Of a stretch of 64,000 bases of DNA, positions 1 to 12,249 are shown one piece after another. The DNA is from Mortierella alpina. Taxonomy: Eukaryota > Mortierellomycota > Mortierellomycetes > Mortierellales > Mortierellaceae. The notes under the pieces are model-generated. The model worked only from the letters and a program-made list of their open reading frames with translations. It ran no database searches and was not told where the DNA came from. The position numbers and the translations under genes are program-made. Location: the NCBI GenBank assembly GCA_029449245.1, contig JANATF010000017.1, positions 186,001 to 250,000 on the forward strand, in the 5' to 3' direction. Numbering within the stretch: the stretch's first letter is position 1; the number at the start of each line of letters is the position of its first letter.

Positions 1-95
1 CTCGCTATTCCCAACTCCACACATCCACATTCATATAACTTTGCCTTCTTGCTGCGACGTCTTCTGGACAAGATAAATTCTGCAGAGGAACATAC

Positions 96-2705
96 ATGGA
101 CACGGACCGTACCACGGCCCCAGATGACGGTGCAGGGTCAGGGGCTGAGCTCCCGTCGGCCGCAGTCTGGGCAGCAGGACTCTTTGCCTTCAGCTCAACC
201 CTGATCTCGTTAGTTGCCATCTGGATGCAGCTCAAGAACTATCGAAAACCGGTACGGCCCATATTCTCAGTAGCAGTCGCCAAAGGATCAAAAGCAGTGC
301 CCTACGGTACCATGTGCTCACCTTCGTTCTCCTATATCCCTATTTTCCCGTCTTGTGGCTCATAGCTGCTGCAGCGCTTCGTGGTCAGGATCTTGTGGAT
401 GTAAGCATAATAGACGACGTTCTGATGAAAAGAAAAAACTGGTGGATCAGGCGATGGAGACTGACGTTTGTTCCATCTGCATCGTAGGGTTCCTATCTTT
501 GCAATTTCGTCATGGATCTCATTAGTGTCTCTGGACATGGCGTTTTATGTGGATGCGTTCCGTGACATATACGAGGTAACTGGAGCCAGAGAGCTTTCTG
601 GTTTTTAATACCAAGGCGCGCTTTCGTCTTGTGGATACTAATGTAAGGATGGCGCTCTGTTGTATCTAGGCATTTGTCATCTACTGCTTCTTCAGCTTAC
701 TAGTTTGTTATCTTGGCGGCGAACGGTCATTGTTGGTCATGCTTCATGGACGACCCTATACAAAACATCTTTGGCCAGTCAGTCTGTGGTCCCGGGAGAT
801 GGATGTGAGTGAGGAGAAGGACGATGGAAACTGGCTCAACTGTCATCACCATTACCGACTTGACTACCTTACTAAACCTTCGACTTTCGTGTTTATCATT
901 TTAGGTGGGCGACCCTTATACGTTTCTCTTTATCAAGCGCGGAATTCTGCAATATGTTTATGTCAAACCAGTCTTGGCTGCGGTGACCATGCTGCTGAAG
1001 TCAAATGGCGCCTACAACGACGGATCCATTTCGCTCAGATCTGGATACTTTTGGGTGTCGTTCGTCTACAACCTGAGTGTGTGTCTGAGTCTCTATTGCC
1101 TCGGAATGTTTTTCATGGCCACACAGGATGACCTTGAAGAGTTTCGGTAAGCGTCGTCGTATTCTGTCCGCGGGCGATGGGCTGCGAAAAAGCACACCTC
1201 TTTTCTTATGCAGATGCTTTGTTACATGATATTTTAGGCCAATTCCAAAGTTCCTGTGTATCAAGGCGGTAAGTGGAAGAAGGGGGGGGGGGGTTGACCG
1301 GCGCAACATTCTGGCATTTTAAGTATTATACGATATCTAACTGGCCCTTTGTTACCCATTCCGGTGGCTCTAGATCATTGCAATGTCCTTCTGGCAAGGC
1401 TTTGCTATTTCATTGCTCATCTCAACTGGGATTATGAGTAATACCTCGCCCGACACAGCTGTCGCGATTCAAGACTTTTTGATCTGTCTTGAAATGATTC
1501 CCTCGGCCTTGATGCACTGGTAAGCGGTCATATTTATATGGGTCTTTGAATGGTCCCTCTAGGCGCTATTTATGATCTTCAATCCGCGTACGTACTGAAA
1601 TGGCCGGTTTTGATGAATTGCGTGTAGGTATGCATTTTCTCACAAGGACTACACGGAGCTTGATATTCACTCGGCCCGAATGCCCATCTATTACGCAGTC
1701 AGGGATGCGAGCGGCATCAAGGACATTATTCAGGATTCATTAGAGACTCTCAAAGGAACGCGCTTCACCTACAGGACATTTGAACCCTCAGAGGGCGTGG
1801 CAACTGTAGGCATGAGTCGTTCAGGCCGTATCATGGCTGGTCTTCGTTATACAGGCGGAGGCGCATCCAAGTACTGGCTGCCAGATGCCGACAAGATTAA
1901 CAGGGATGGTCTAGGCGGAGAAAATTCTGCAGGAGTCGGTTCCGGGATAGGAGCGACGCCTAATCACCTTCGACCTGATTATCCGCGGAATCCTCATTCT
2001 TACAGTCAGCAGGTTCTCAGTAGCAGCAGTTATACGGAGCGTGCCCCCAGTTTGTATTTCGCTGACGTGGACGAAGAGGACGATGATGGCATGGAGGAAC
2101 TTTATGGTGCTTCGAAGCAACTAAAGTTTGGCGACTACAACTTTCCTGCAATTGATGTCTTTGACCCGAAGCGATCCAAGGAGAGCGACCGCCGGAAAAT
2201 GGCCAGAAAAAACAAAAAGAAGGCTCGACAGTACGGAGAGACATCATCGTTGCTTGGTGGCGGAGGACTCTTGTCGACAAGCGACGGCGCGGATGGCAAT
2301 GAAGAGACCAGGCCATTGATGAGTGAATCGGGAAGCAGAGGAGCGACTTTTGGGAAGTCAGGATGGGATCATGACCGCTCGACAGCCACTTTCGATGAAG
2401 ATGCCGATAAAGAGTCGGGTGCGCAGGGGTCATCGGCAGCATCGAGGGAGGGATGCGTGGATAACGTGAATGGATATGTGCCAGACTCCAAGAGCAAACG
2501 GAAGAAGGGACTTTCTCATCCGCCCTCAATACCGCCAGCACCGTCGAACTACCAGGTGAGCCACGCCAACAACAGCCATTATGGTGGTGCCTATGACACG
2601 TATGGATTTGGGTATCAGTCGTATCAGCAGCAAGGGCAACGACCGCAGTCCAGTCCTGAGATAGACGAGCGCGAGACTCGAGGACCCATGTTTTTCTTTT
2701 TGTAA
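96..2705 (+). CDS. TMEM184 / OST-alpha family seven-helix membrane protein
   Basis: Eight exons join in frame to 636 residues: 96-251, 366-400, 488-575, 670-804, 905-1146, 1238-1268, 1374-1519 and 1628-2705, all with GT-AG borders. The product begins with a membrane segment (AAGLFAFSSTLISLVAIW), followed by a helix reading MVPIFAISSWISLVSLD, then GDPYTFLFIKRGILQYVYVK and FLCIKAIIAMSFWQGF. This order is characteristic of the TMEM184 / organic solute transporter alpha (DUF300, LAZ1-like) family. After the last helix comes HKDYTELDIHSARMP, then a long hydrophilic tail from about residue 300 rich in Ser, Gly, Asp and Gln, probably cytosolic and disordered. Family members sit in endosomal or vacuolar membranes, but the substrate is unknown in fungi. 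The start is the first ATG before the first membrane segment. Confidence in the family is high; function is inferred only. Confidence 0.88.
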
Positions 2706-2879
2706 AGTGCCAAGGCCACACACACCATAAACATCTTATCCACAACCTCCGACTTGCGTGAAAGAAAAATATTTATATTTGCAGCGCACGGCCCTAGTCT
2801 GAAGAGCTATGCCCTTGAGATCAAGTTTTGACACTGTGCATTCGTCCCCTGCAAAGAGCAAAACTACTCACATCGGCAC

Positions 2880-3924
2880 ATGACAGCATCACACAGCGAC
2901 GACCATCGCTTCAACGAAGCAGAAGAAGAAGACGACATCCAATGGCCTCGTCTCTCCTCCCCTTCCTACTCTTCCTCACGCCCCGCACCACGGTGGATTC
3001 CCATTCTAGGTCCAGCGCAGGTCCTTGTCTTTCCGGACTTTCTCAGCCAGCACGACACGCGTTCGCTGACCGACTATATCCAACAGCAGATGAAGATCCA
3101 AATCGATGACAAACTCGACCCCACACAACCACGGAAACCCCCCGTGCCCCGACCAGGCTATGCATTTCGAGACAATGACCGCATTCAACTCGACTCCAAA
3201 GAGTTTGCCGCCATGCTCTGGAACAAGTGTGGATTGCGGGATCGATGGACCGACCTCTGGGAGCATCCGACGTGGGGTCTCGAGACAGTTCAGGGCGAAA
3301 GCATCGTAAGTGGTGTGTTGAATGAATGGATCCCTGTGATCCATTGCCGTGGCCTCTTTCTTTCGAGTGCATGCAGAATTCTGAATTTGAAAATCCCTTC
3401 TGGCGGTTTAGACATCAGGTCCCAGGAACAACAACAGGAGAGTGCGCCATGCTGTAGGTCTGAGTCGCAATATCCGGTTCTACCGATACCAGCAAGGTCA
3501 GTCCTTTGGAGCCCATTACGACGAGTCCGTGGTAGAGCAGGATCCGAACGACGAGGGTTGCGACGCTGTCTCCGAGTATACAGTGTTGATCTATCTGAAT
3601 GGCGAGCGCGACTCGGACCTCATCGGTGGTGAGACGGTGTTTTATCCAAAGGGCAAGAAAAAAATACCACCAGCAGCCATGGCTGGGAAGCAGGCGAAAA
3701 GGGGCTCCAAGGCTGCTGCTACTCCTGGTGCTGTGCCAGTGGAGGGGGCAAGTGGAGGAGGGGGATGGTCGTATTCACTCCCGAATGGGGGCGTGGCTGT
3801 TAAACCAGCGCGCGGGCTGCTCCTGGTTCATAAGCATGGAGACGACTGCATGCTGCACGAGGCCTTGATGGTCGACCGTGGGTACAAGTACGTACTGCGC
3901 ACGGATGTGATCTACGAGCCATAA
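2880..3924 (+). CDS. 2OG-Fe(II) dioxygenase, prolyl 4-hydroxylase type
   Basis: Two exons, 2880-3305 and 3412-3924, with a 106-nt GT-AG intron give about 312 residues. The second exon carries the catalytic jelly-roll core: RNIRFYRYQQGQSFGAHYDE holds the HxD iron ligands, and near the C-terminus LHEALMVDRGYKYVLRTDV holds the distal iron-binding His and the basic residue that binds 2-oxoglutarate. A Gly/Ala/Lys-rich insert separates the two halves. There is no signal peptide, so this is probably a cytosolic or nuclear hydroxylase rather than an ER collagen-type enzyme. The target protein cannot be told from sequence. The acceptor at 3411 was chosen because it is the only nearby AG that restores the frame. 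Confidence 0.85.
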
Positions 3925-4177
3925 GCATAGACGGTGGACCAAATAAACAGTCATCCAACTTGTTGTGAATCAAGCCACAAAAAAAAAAAAAAAGGCAAGT
4001 GCACCTGGCTGGTCTTCTCGAAGGCATCACTGCATCTCAGGACAGGACTCTAAATCGTAGTGTCTCGACTCTCATCGCCTTCTCGTCCTCTCCCCGTCCC
4101 CCTGTATCTCTCTCCTCTCCTCTTCTCGCTCCTCTTCTTCTGCCACCACCACCAACACCGCCACCGCCTCGCTTGCC
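3925..4177. promoter_or_regulatory. Intergenic spacer upstream of LTV1
   Basis: This short spacer holds an A-run at about 3979-3993 after the hydroxylase stop codon and a long pyrimidine-rich stretch (roughly 4060-4160, CT and CCACC blocks) just before the LTV1 ATG. It probably includes the 3' end of one transcript and the core promoter or 5' leader of the next. No recognisable factor site was found. Confidence 0.4.
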
Positions 4178-6377
4178 ATGGGAAAGAAACAGTTTATCGA
4201 CAGGAAGAATGCCCGCCATTTCCACTTGGTCCATCGCTCCCAGCGAGACCCTCTCTCCAGAGACGAGTCTGCGCCCCAGCGAGTCCTGAAGGAGGTCATT
4301 CCCGCCAACCTCATCGGAAAGGTCGCCGTGCCTCAGGAAGAGTTTGACGGCGATAACTACTCGGACGACGACGACCACGACGAGTCCCTCTATGGCGAAC
4401 CAGCAGAGCAGGACGGCATCAACTACGGCACCTATGATCGCACCAACGAAACCGTCGAGCTGCTCGAGGCCCCCTCTGCCTCGAATGCTGCGGCCTCCAA
4501 AAAGAAGAAGCAGAGCACCTCCAAGAACGAAGCGTAAGCTAAAAGCTCTATTCCCCTTCATTCCTACCTTCTTTTCGTTGTTTTTTCACCTTATACAGTC
4601 CCTGCTTTCCCACAGCCTCGATCTATCCTCTCGCCCTCTCGCCCTCTCTCTCTCGCCCTCTCTCTCTAACCAATGAAGTATCGCCTCACACTTATAGAAA
4701 GATTGGAGAGGCAGCATTGTTGGGTCTGGTCGGCGAGGACTTTAACGATGGATCATACGACTACACACAGCATTTCAAGGAGATTGGTACATCTTCCGAG
4801 GGTGTCTTCATGGCCGCTCCCAAGGTAGCTGCTCAACAAAAGAAGGCCGCCCAGCAGTCTCGCGGAATCCAGTTCACGGACGCAGCCGCTGCCGAGGAGA
4901 TGGCTAGGGACCCGCTTGCGACCACCACTGCCGCCAATGCCAGAAAAACCAACAAGGGTCTCCGCTTGCCCTCAGGAGTGCTACCATCGAGAGAGGAGCT
5001 GGATTTTGCGGATGTCTACCAAAGTGCCGTCCCCATGGGTCTTCAACCCGACATGCCCTACGACATTCGTGAGACCCTTGAGGCCCTGGAGGACGAGGAG
5101 TTTGTGGACGATGGTCTGGATGACTCATTCTTTGATCAGCTGGATGGCGATGATGGCGATTTCGGCGATGAAATCCTTGAGGAAGACTATGAAGACGAGG
5201 AAGGCGAGGAAGCTGCAGGATGGGAAGCAGATTTCAAAAAGTTCAAGAAGGCACAGAATTTCGGTTCCGACAACGATGATGATTCGTTTGAGGGATCGGA
5301 CGACGACGACGAGTACAGCGGGACCTCCAGGTCATCGCGTCGCCCTGCGGGTGCTTCTGCCTCGACCTTTTCCATGTCGTCCTCGGCCATGTTCCGTAAC
5401 GAGAACTTGACGTTGCTGGACGACCGATTCGACAAGATTGAGCGTGAATACGAGGACTCTGATGATGATTCGGATGAAGATGGACAGGATTTCAAGGGCG
5501 AGGAGCTGCGGAAGGATTTTGATTCGATTCTGGACGACTTTTTGGACAAATTTGAGATTGTTGGGTCCAAGATGGTCCCCAGGTTAGAGGGCGCCACCTC
5601 CGAGAATAAGCTGACGACCATCCGAAATGCCATGTTGGTCGACGAGGGCGAGGAGGAGAGGTCCATCGCGACGACTGCAGGGGGCACGAAACGATCGAGC
5701 AAGAAGAACTTGGATGACGATGTGGCCACAGAGTTGCAGACTGATTTCAGGAGTAGGGCCGAGAGGATGCGTGATAACTGGGATGTACAGACCATTCTGA
5801 GTAAGTTTTGGGCCGTCAACAATGCTGTTCAACAGCAACATCAACATCCGCAATTGCCCATATATTTGGGTCTTGGTCAATTGTGTGCCTCCCTTTTGCG
5901 TACAGAGACGTTACTTACCCATGGTATCTTCGCTTCCGTTTTCAACTAGGCACATACTCTAACCTGGATAACCACCCTGGTATGATCAAGGAGCAATCCC
6001 GTCGCAGGATACACATCGATCCCAAGACAGGTATGCCTGTCGTCACAGAAAAACTGTCCAAGAAGGCACTACAGCGCCGCCAAGAGATTGCAGATGCTGC
6101 TGCTGTCGCTGAGCGGGGCGAGGGAAGCTCGGACGATGAGGAGGAGGGATCCGATGACGGATCCGAGGAGTTCGAGGCCGAGAACCTGGGCGTCAAGCGC
6201 AACAAGGCAGAGTCAAAAGAAGAGAAGAAGGCACGAAAGGAGGCCATCAAGCAGGAGAAGAAGGCCCGCAGAGAGACCAAGAAGGCGACGAAGACTGCAT
6301 TCGCATCCGAGAAGTCGAGGCAGGAGAAGGTCATGAAGAACGTCAAGAAGGGTCAGGGCGTCACGCATCTGGACTAG
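4178..6377 (+). CDS. LTV1: Ribosome biogenesis protein LTV1
   Basis: Three exons (4178-4533, 4698-5800, 5950-6377) join in frame to 628 residues. The N-terminus MGKKQFIDRKNARHFHLVHR followed by SQRDPL is the conserved LTV1 opening. The middle is highly acidic (runs of Asp/Glu and Ser), and the block DVQTILSTYSNLDNHPGMI, assembled across the second intron, is the other family signature. The C-terminus is Lys/Arg/Glu-rich and predicted helical. LTV1 is a non-ribosomal factor of the pre-40S particle that helps place uS3 during beak formation and is involved in export of the small subunit. The continuity of both conserved blocks across the introns supports the splice choices. Confidence 0.95.
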
Positions 6378-6732
6378 ACACTCTTTGTTGCAACCACACC
6401 ACTCTCCGTTTTTCCAGCCTATGTGCTCCTTGTCCTGCATCTGCATTGCATACACCCTCCCATCCCTGCTCGACTTCAGCAGCTCTTACTCTTTTCTCCC
6501 GCCCTGCATCTGTAAAGATATCATGAAGTACAATATACACACTGCATCACTCGATATCTGTTCTTGCCGTTGTTTAGCCATTGAATTGTTTCGCGAAAAG
6601 TCGCGTCCTACACGCTTGGACTGCTTGACCCTTTGGATGCTATTTCGCGTCATCTGTCAAGTCGATGACATCCAGCTCGTGAAGGTCCTCATAGCCGTCC
6701 AAATCCAGGCTAGTCTTGCCTTCATCATCTGT
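6378..6732. other. Convergent intergenic region LTV1 / MSH5
   Basis: This is about 355 bases between two convergent genes. It is pyrimidine-rich at its left end and contains no coding stretch I can support. It should hold both 3' UTRs and poly(A) sites. No repeat, tRNA or regulatory motif was seen. Confidence 0.5.
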
Positions 6733-9700
6733 TTACTCGAGCCCCTCGTTCACTTTTTCCTCCCCTTCCTCTGACTCTTCCTCGTCCCCAAAGCGTTCCA
6801 CAAAGTCAACGTCCAGAGCACACTCGAGCAATTCCTCGATGACGCTAAAAGCCACGCGCTTGCGCTGCTTCACCCCACGTGTCGCTCTGCTCGTTAGAGA
6901 CGCATTGCCCTCCATACTAATATTCTCCTTATCTCGAGTAGATTCATTGCCACGGCAGGTAGTCTGGCGAGTCTCGTTCTCGTCCATATCGTAGCCCAGT
7001 TCCACCTCCAATCTTTTCGCGTCTTCCGCAAACCACTCAAACAACTCCGAGAAGGCCGACGAACACGATGACATAGCCGGCTGAAGGCGTTTCTCAGCCA
7101 TTGCTGGTGCGCCTTGATGGACACTACTCTCCGCCTGGCTAGAGCGGGGTTTCTTCATTTGGTGTTGGTCGGATTCAATGTCAACGCGGTCCAAATCCAA
7201 ACGCACCAGTCCGCGGACCAGCTCCTCGTACAACTTGTGCACCTTTAGCTCTTGCCGTGTCAGGCGTGGAATGACCACTTCATATCGTCGAAAAAGATTG
7301 GACAGTTCAATACCTAATTCAGCAACAAGCGAAAATAGGTTCCTTTAGAAAAACAACAGACCAGCAGAAGGGAAATGTATTTGATGCATTCTCCGACATG
7401 GACATAGTTCACGACCCGTACTTCGCTGCACAATCTCTGGAGGCATGCCAGCCATTGCTGCACACGCTGGGCCAAGGGATGCAGGCGTTTTGCCGCGTAT
7501 GACGCGGAATAAGAACGTCGCCTCGAGACCATTGCGCTCTTGACAGACCTCCATGGTGTACAGCGAAATGGGCAGAGTCAAGTCCAACAGCTTGTTCTCA
7601 AACAGCTCATGAAAGTGAGTGGTTGCCAGCACTTTGGGGCGATCTTTCGACGGTATGTTTGCAAAGTATTCAATCAGACCACAAAATAAACCTGCGCCGT
7701 CTAGTTGAGAGATTGTCCATCGACACTGTTATTAATCATTCTCTTGAAGTACGGTACGGTTGCGGCAAATGGCACATTGCTTACCATTTGCTGTGGTCCC
7801 TTTGCCGAACTCGTCCAGAGCTACCAAAGACCGTTTAGTGGCCATCCTGAGCGCTAGTGTCACCTGCTGTAAATCTGTCATGAATGCGCTTTGGATCTAT
7901 AAGTCAAGTCGATAAGCATAGCCGAGACGGTACAGACAGTTGAGTACTGGAACGGCTATAAGTCACCAAGCAGCCATAAAATAAGGGTGCACCTTTCTTA
8001 CACTAGATACTGTCTCTCGGGTCTGCATGCGTGTCAGGATCTTGTCCGTGAGACCAACGACGGCCGAATCCGCAGGAACGAAACTACCGATGTGTGCCAT
8101 GAATGTAATAAGGGCCACCTGTGGTTAAATTGCTACAAAATATTAGCCTACCGTGTTCGTAGGCGACAGCTACACTCGAGAGACGAGATAAAGGTAGGTC
8201 CGCACCTGTTTGAGATAGATACTCTTCCCTGAGCTGTTAGCGCCGCTCAAGATAAATATATCATTTTCGACTTCGTCTTCAAGACGCCGACTTTGGGATT
8301 GACCCTGTCCAGCAGTAACTTCTCCGGCATCAGTATCAATATCGGCGTGGCGGTCGGCATTGTCCCCTAGTGCGGTGTTGTTAGCAACAAAAGAGTTGAC
8401 GACGAGTTCTTGCAGAGGATGCCTACGAGTCGAGTCACACGAGAGTTTCTTCAATTAAGATACGGCTCTTATATTTGTATTTTGGCAAGGCCAAAATAAA
8501 GATATTTGCTTACCGGCCATTCACGATCCTGAGAATGTTTTGTTCGGTCATCTTTGGACGCCGGTAATTTCTTAGTCGCGCGACCTGGCCCAGAGATACA
8601 AGTCTATGGAGCAACGCGCTGGTCAATTGACAACCCCACTTTGATTCTTTTCGACAGCATTACTTTCAGTCCAACTCAACCACTGCCTTACACATCCAGC
8701 TCCGCGCAGAGATCACTGCAAGTGACAAGAAATTGTCGGTGTTCTAAGATGCGCTGTTGTAGTCCATGCATGATGTCAATCTCGCGATCTAATGGTCGCA
8801 AACAACTTTGTCAATAATAATAATTCAAATCTGTTGCTCATTACATGTTTCAAGAAGGATCATAAATGATCTTGCCTACTATCATTCCGTGGATGTCTCC
8901 GAGATGCTCATCCAGTTCTAGAGATCGGAGACACACTATCAGAGTGAGCAGACGAGTGGGCTCTTCTCAACTACGCCAGTATACTTGCTCCAGAGACGAC
9001 AGACTACCTCGCATAGAGTTGTTCTTGTAATACACGGTGCTGTCAGTGCAAAACTGCGCCACGGAGAGACAAGTTAATCAGTTTCAAACTCCATCCAAGT
9101 TATCAGCTTATGCAGTTGTCAATCAGAGTGTGCTCAGGGAAGTTTTACCTGATAGCTTAGGCCAGCGGGGCAAAAGTCTTGCTCATTCTTCCAGTTGGGG
9201 TTTCTGGGGACAGTGATGAGATACCCCAGCTGTGGGAAGTAGATGACATTGATGACCGAGGCGAAATCCGAAGGAATGGTCATACTGATCTCTTTTGCAA
9301 TCTCGGACAGGAAACTGTCCAATCCATGGTATGTTTGTCGCATGCGATCCAATTCTTCATCGACATTGTGCTTCACGACACAGCGACCTTCAATGATACT
9401 CTCGTCAAAGTCCACCTGCAAAGGAAATAGAGTAATGGATTTTGAGCGACTTGCTTTTCATCCGCTGCCGCTTTCATGCATTCCGCCGCTACGTACCACA
9501 TCATTGATGTTGGCCCCAATGTCCATCAAGACTTTGACTGTAAAGTATTGGAGGATCTAAAGAGTGCGAGTAGAAACATCTGTCAGATCCCAATAAAACA
9601 ACGCCTGAATCACAATTCGTTATAGCCCGGAGAGGATTGTAATAATTACCTGCGAAATAATGGGTGCTTCGCCAACAAAGATTTCTCTTGAGACGTGGTA

Positions 9701-12046
9701 CATCTTCAGGCAGTAGTACACAAACTTGATTCCAAAGGTTGCGTTAAAAAAAGGCAACATTACTGGCCTTCATGGGCTGACATGAGAGAAAATAAGGACT
9801 TGCACATACCTGAAGTATCGCTTGCCATTCCGCAATTGTTGCCTTCCGTGGCAATGCCTGAAGCACCCTGGGGATGTTTTTGATATGCGACAAACTATCA
9901 ATGAGCTGACCAATGGTCGTCTGATTCTCGGTGCGTGTGAAGCACTCTACAGTCTGATGACGCGAGTGCAGGACTGCAAGGTCAATTGACGGCTTGAGGA
10001 GCCATTGCTTCAAAAGGTATCGACCTTGGGGCGTCTTCGTCTGATCCAGAACTCCTATATATATAGACGAGTATGGTTGAGGATCAGTACGACTGTACTA
10101 TTCAACATAAGGGCAGAAGAGAGCAGGGACATGATTGGGTCTTACCAAAGAGCGACAGCCCTTCCTTGCGACCGCGAATGCTTGTGTGCATGCTGGGATG
10201 CGTCTCATCCTCGAATATCTGCAATGAACTGTGTATCGTTCAAAAGTAAGCCAGTGTGCTTTACAACAGCAGTTGTTGAATCGTCTCCCAATGAATGCTT
10301 TCCCCACCTTATGGTGTTTGGATTGATGAACATGAACGAATCACTATAACATGATAATAATGATCGCGGTCAAAAAAAAACCGGCACCGCACATCAATAG
10401 TTCACAGTGCTCAAAGTTCTGCGTTGACACATACATGACAAAGGATTCGACGGAAAATATCATGAGTGAGTGCTCATTCCTGCTAGACCGCTGCGAGGGA
10501 CCCTGCCTGAACAAAAAGCTAATGATAGCGCCTGCACTTGCAACCTGCTTTGCACAGTTCATGTCAGCGCTCAGTAACTTGCACATTATCATCGTGTTCG
10601 AATTCCTATTCCCCACCGGCCTTTCTCTTACGCTTTCTGTGCTTCGGATATCGATCAAATTCGACAATTGGATCTGTGCATCGCGCTGCGAGGTCTCGTA
10701 CATCTCCGACGAATGCCTTTGCGCACTCTTCAATTCCAGGCTTCTGGAAGAGATCGAGCTTCCCCCGCTGAAAGTCATGTGGATTGACACTGAGATGAGC
10801 TTCGATTTGGCCGCCGAATACGAGAAATCGTTACCCGACAGCACCTCAACCTTGGTTTCTTCGCCAGTGTCTAGTCATCAGGCGGAGCAAAGTATTAGGG
10901 GATGTTTTAGCCTCAAGCAGACATCCTGATATACAATACCATCCTAGCATCAGGGTTGCACTTACCACTGAATCGGAGCGCGTCCATGACGACCTCATCC
11001 AAGCGTGAGCTGGACAAGATCAAGGTCGGTCGAATTTGCACCTTGACTATTTTTATGCAATCCATGCATTTGTCAGATCAGCAGGTCCTTTGATTCACGC
11101 TCCTCAATAGACAGTGGTGCTGCGACCGATGCGATACATACTTAACTCAATGATCTCTAGAGAGCTGCACTCTGCCATATCCTGCATCACATACAGCTTT
11201 GCCAAGTGACCGTCGTAGTATGCACAGCCTAACGTGCGACCTCGCATGCTGACCGCCAGTATTATCTATTAACAAGGAACAAAGGAAGTGCATGGGATTA
11301 AAAAAAAGGAGCTAGAAACTTTCACCGTCCTTCACAAATGAATGTGGGCTTACCTCTGGTCCAAGAGGTGATTCTGGTAAGGTATCTGGATCGTCCAACA
11401 GATGAGCTTGGAGTTGTTTAGACCGCTGCCGAAACTGACCAGTCCAGTTGCTCGAGCTAGTTGTCTGAAAATCACACACTGCCGGACGTTGACCTCCTGG
11501 GTGCCGTTGCTCTTGCCGCGCCTGTGATCGGCTAAACGTGCTTGAAGCGCTAGGGCTTGTGAAGGAGGCGGCGTGCTGCCCACGGGGCTGATGGTCTGTG
11601 TATGGGGAACTTGAGGCAAGCTTTGACGGCCGGGTTCGAGGCGCTAACGGGCTTCTTCTTGACAGACCTGATGCTGAAGAAAACAAAGGCGATGCCCGAC
11701 TTTTTCCTGTCCTCGCAGACTGCGATGGTGCGTAGCTGGCTCCTATATTAGAGCTATCCGCCATTTCAAACGACTGGGTTGCGTACGGCTGAGAGGGTGA
11801 GCGCTCAGAAGCAGGGGAACAGGAAGTGCCTCCGATCAGCGGTAGTCCGCGCGGGAACACCGCAGGTGAGGTTGGCGTAGAGACGCCGCCACTGTAGCCC
11901 TGTGGCAGCGTGGCTGTTCCTCTTGGCTCGGATACGTGATCTGGTGGTGGTGGTGGCATGTGGGCCTGTGAAGAGTGGGAGTACGAACTAGCAACAACGG
12001 CGCTTGGGCGGGCACGGCCATGGCCAGAGATGTGGTGCGGAAGCAT
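6733..12046 (-). CDS. MSH5: Meiotic MutS homologue MSH5
   Basis: A many-exon gene on the minus strand. MSH5 features in order are: an N-terminal Ser/Pro-rich extension of about 230 residues (12046-11354); LGCAYYDGHLAKLYVMQDM and then VQIRPTLILSSSRLDEVV (connector-like region); KQWLLKPSIDLAVLHSRHQT and SHIKNIPRVLQALPR (lever/core); the block around DFASVINVIYFPQLGYLITV (9300-9200); the Walker A loop GANSSGKSIYLKQV near 8230; FMAHIGSFVPADSAVVGLTD near 8090; the Walker B segment LVALDEFGKGTTA near 7820; and LATTHFHELF near 7620. MSH5 pairs with MSH4 as a clamp that stabilises crossover intermediates in meiosis and lacks the mismatch-recognition domain. An acidic tail of about 100 residues follows the ATPase. 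Exon limits between 11350 and 7300 are not all fixed. Confidence 0.9.
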
Positions 12047-12249
12047 GGTCGCTGCAGGATGGGCAACAGGACAGAAAATGGCAAAGGGCAAAGGAGGAGC
12101 AGCGAAAGAAAGGCGAATCGCATTTTATTGCTAGTTTTACAGCCAATTATGATACAGTCTGCGGAATTATGGCGTGGGCAAGAATGGGGGCGAGCTAGGG
12201 GGTATAGAGAGCGCAAAACGCAAGATAGCCATGGGACATTGAGGGCACC

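Noticed and set aside
2017-2745. Minus-strand open frame of 242 codons under the TMEM184-like gene
   Set aside because: It is antisense to a well-supported coding exon and has no recognisable domain.
4037-4561. Minus-strand open frame of 174 codons over the LTV1 start
   Set aside because: Composition reflects the pyrimidine-rich leader read backwards; the plus-strand frame matches LTV1.
5187-5822. Minus-strand open frame opposite LTV1
   Set aside because: Ser-rich translation is the complement of the acidic Asp/Glu codons of LTV1.
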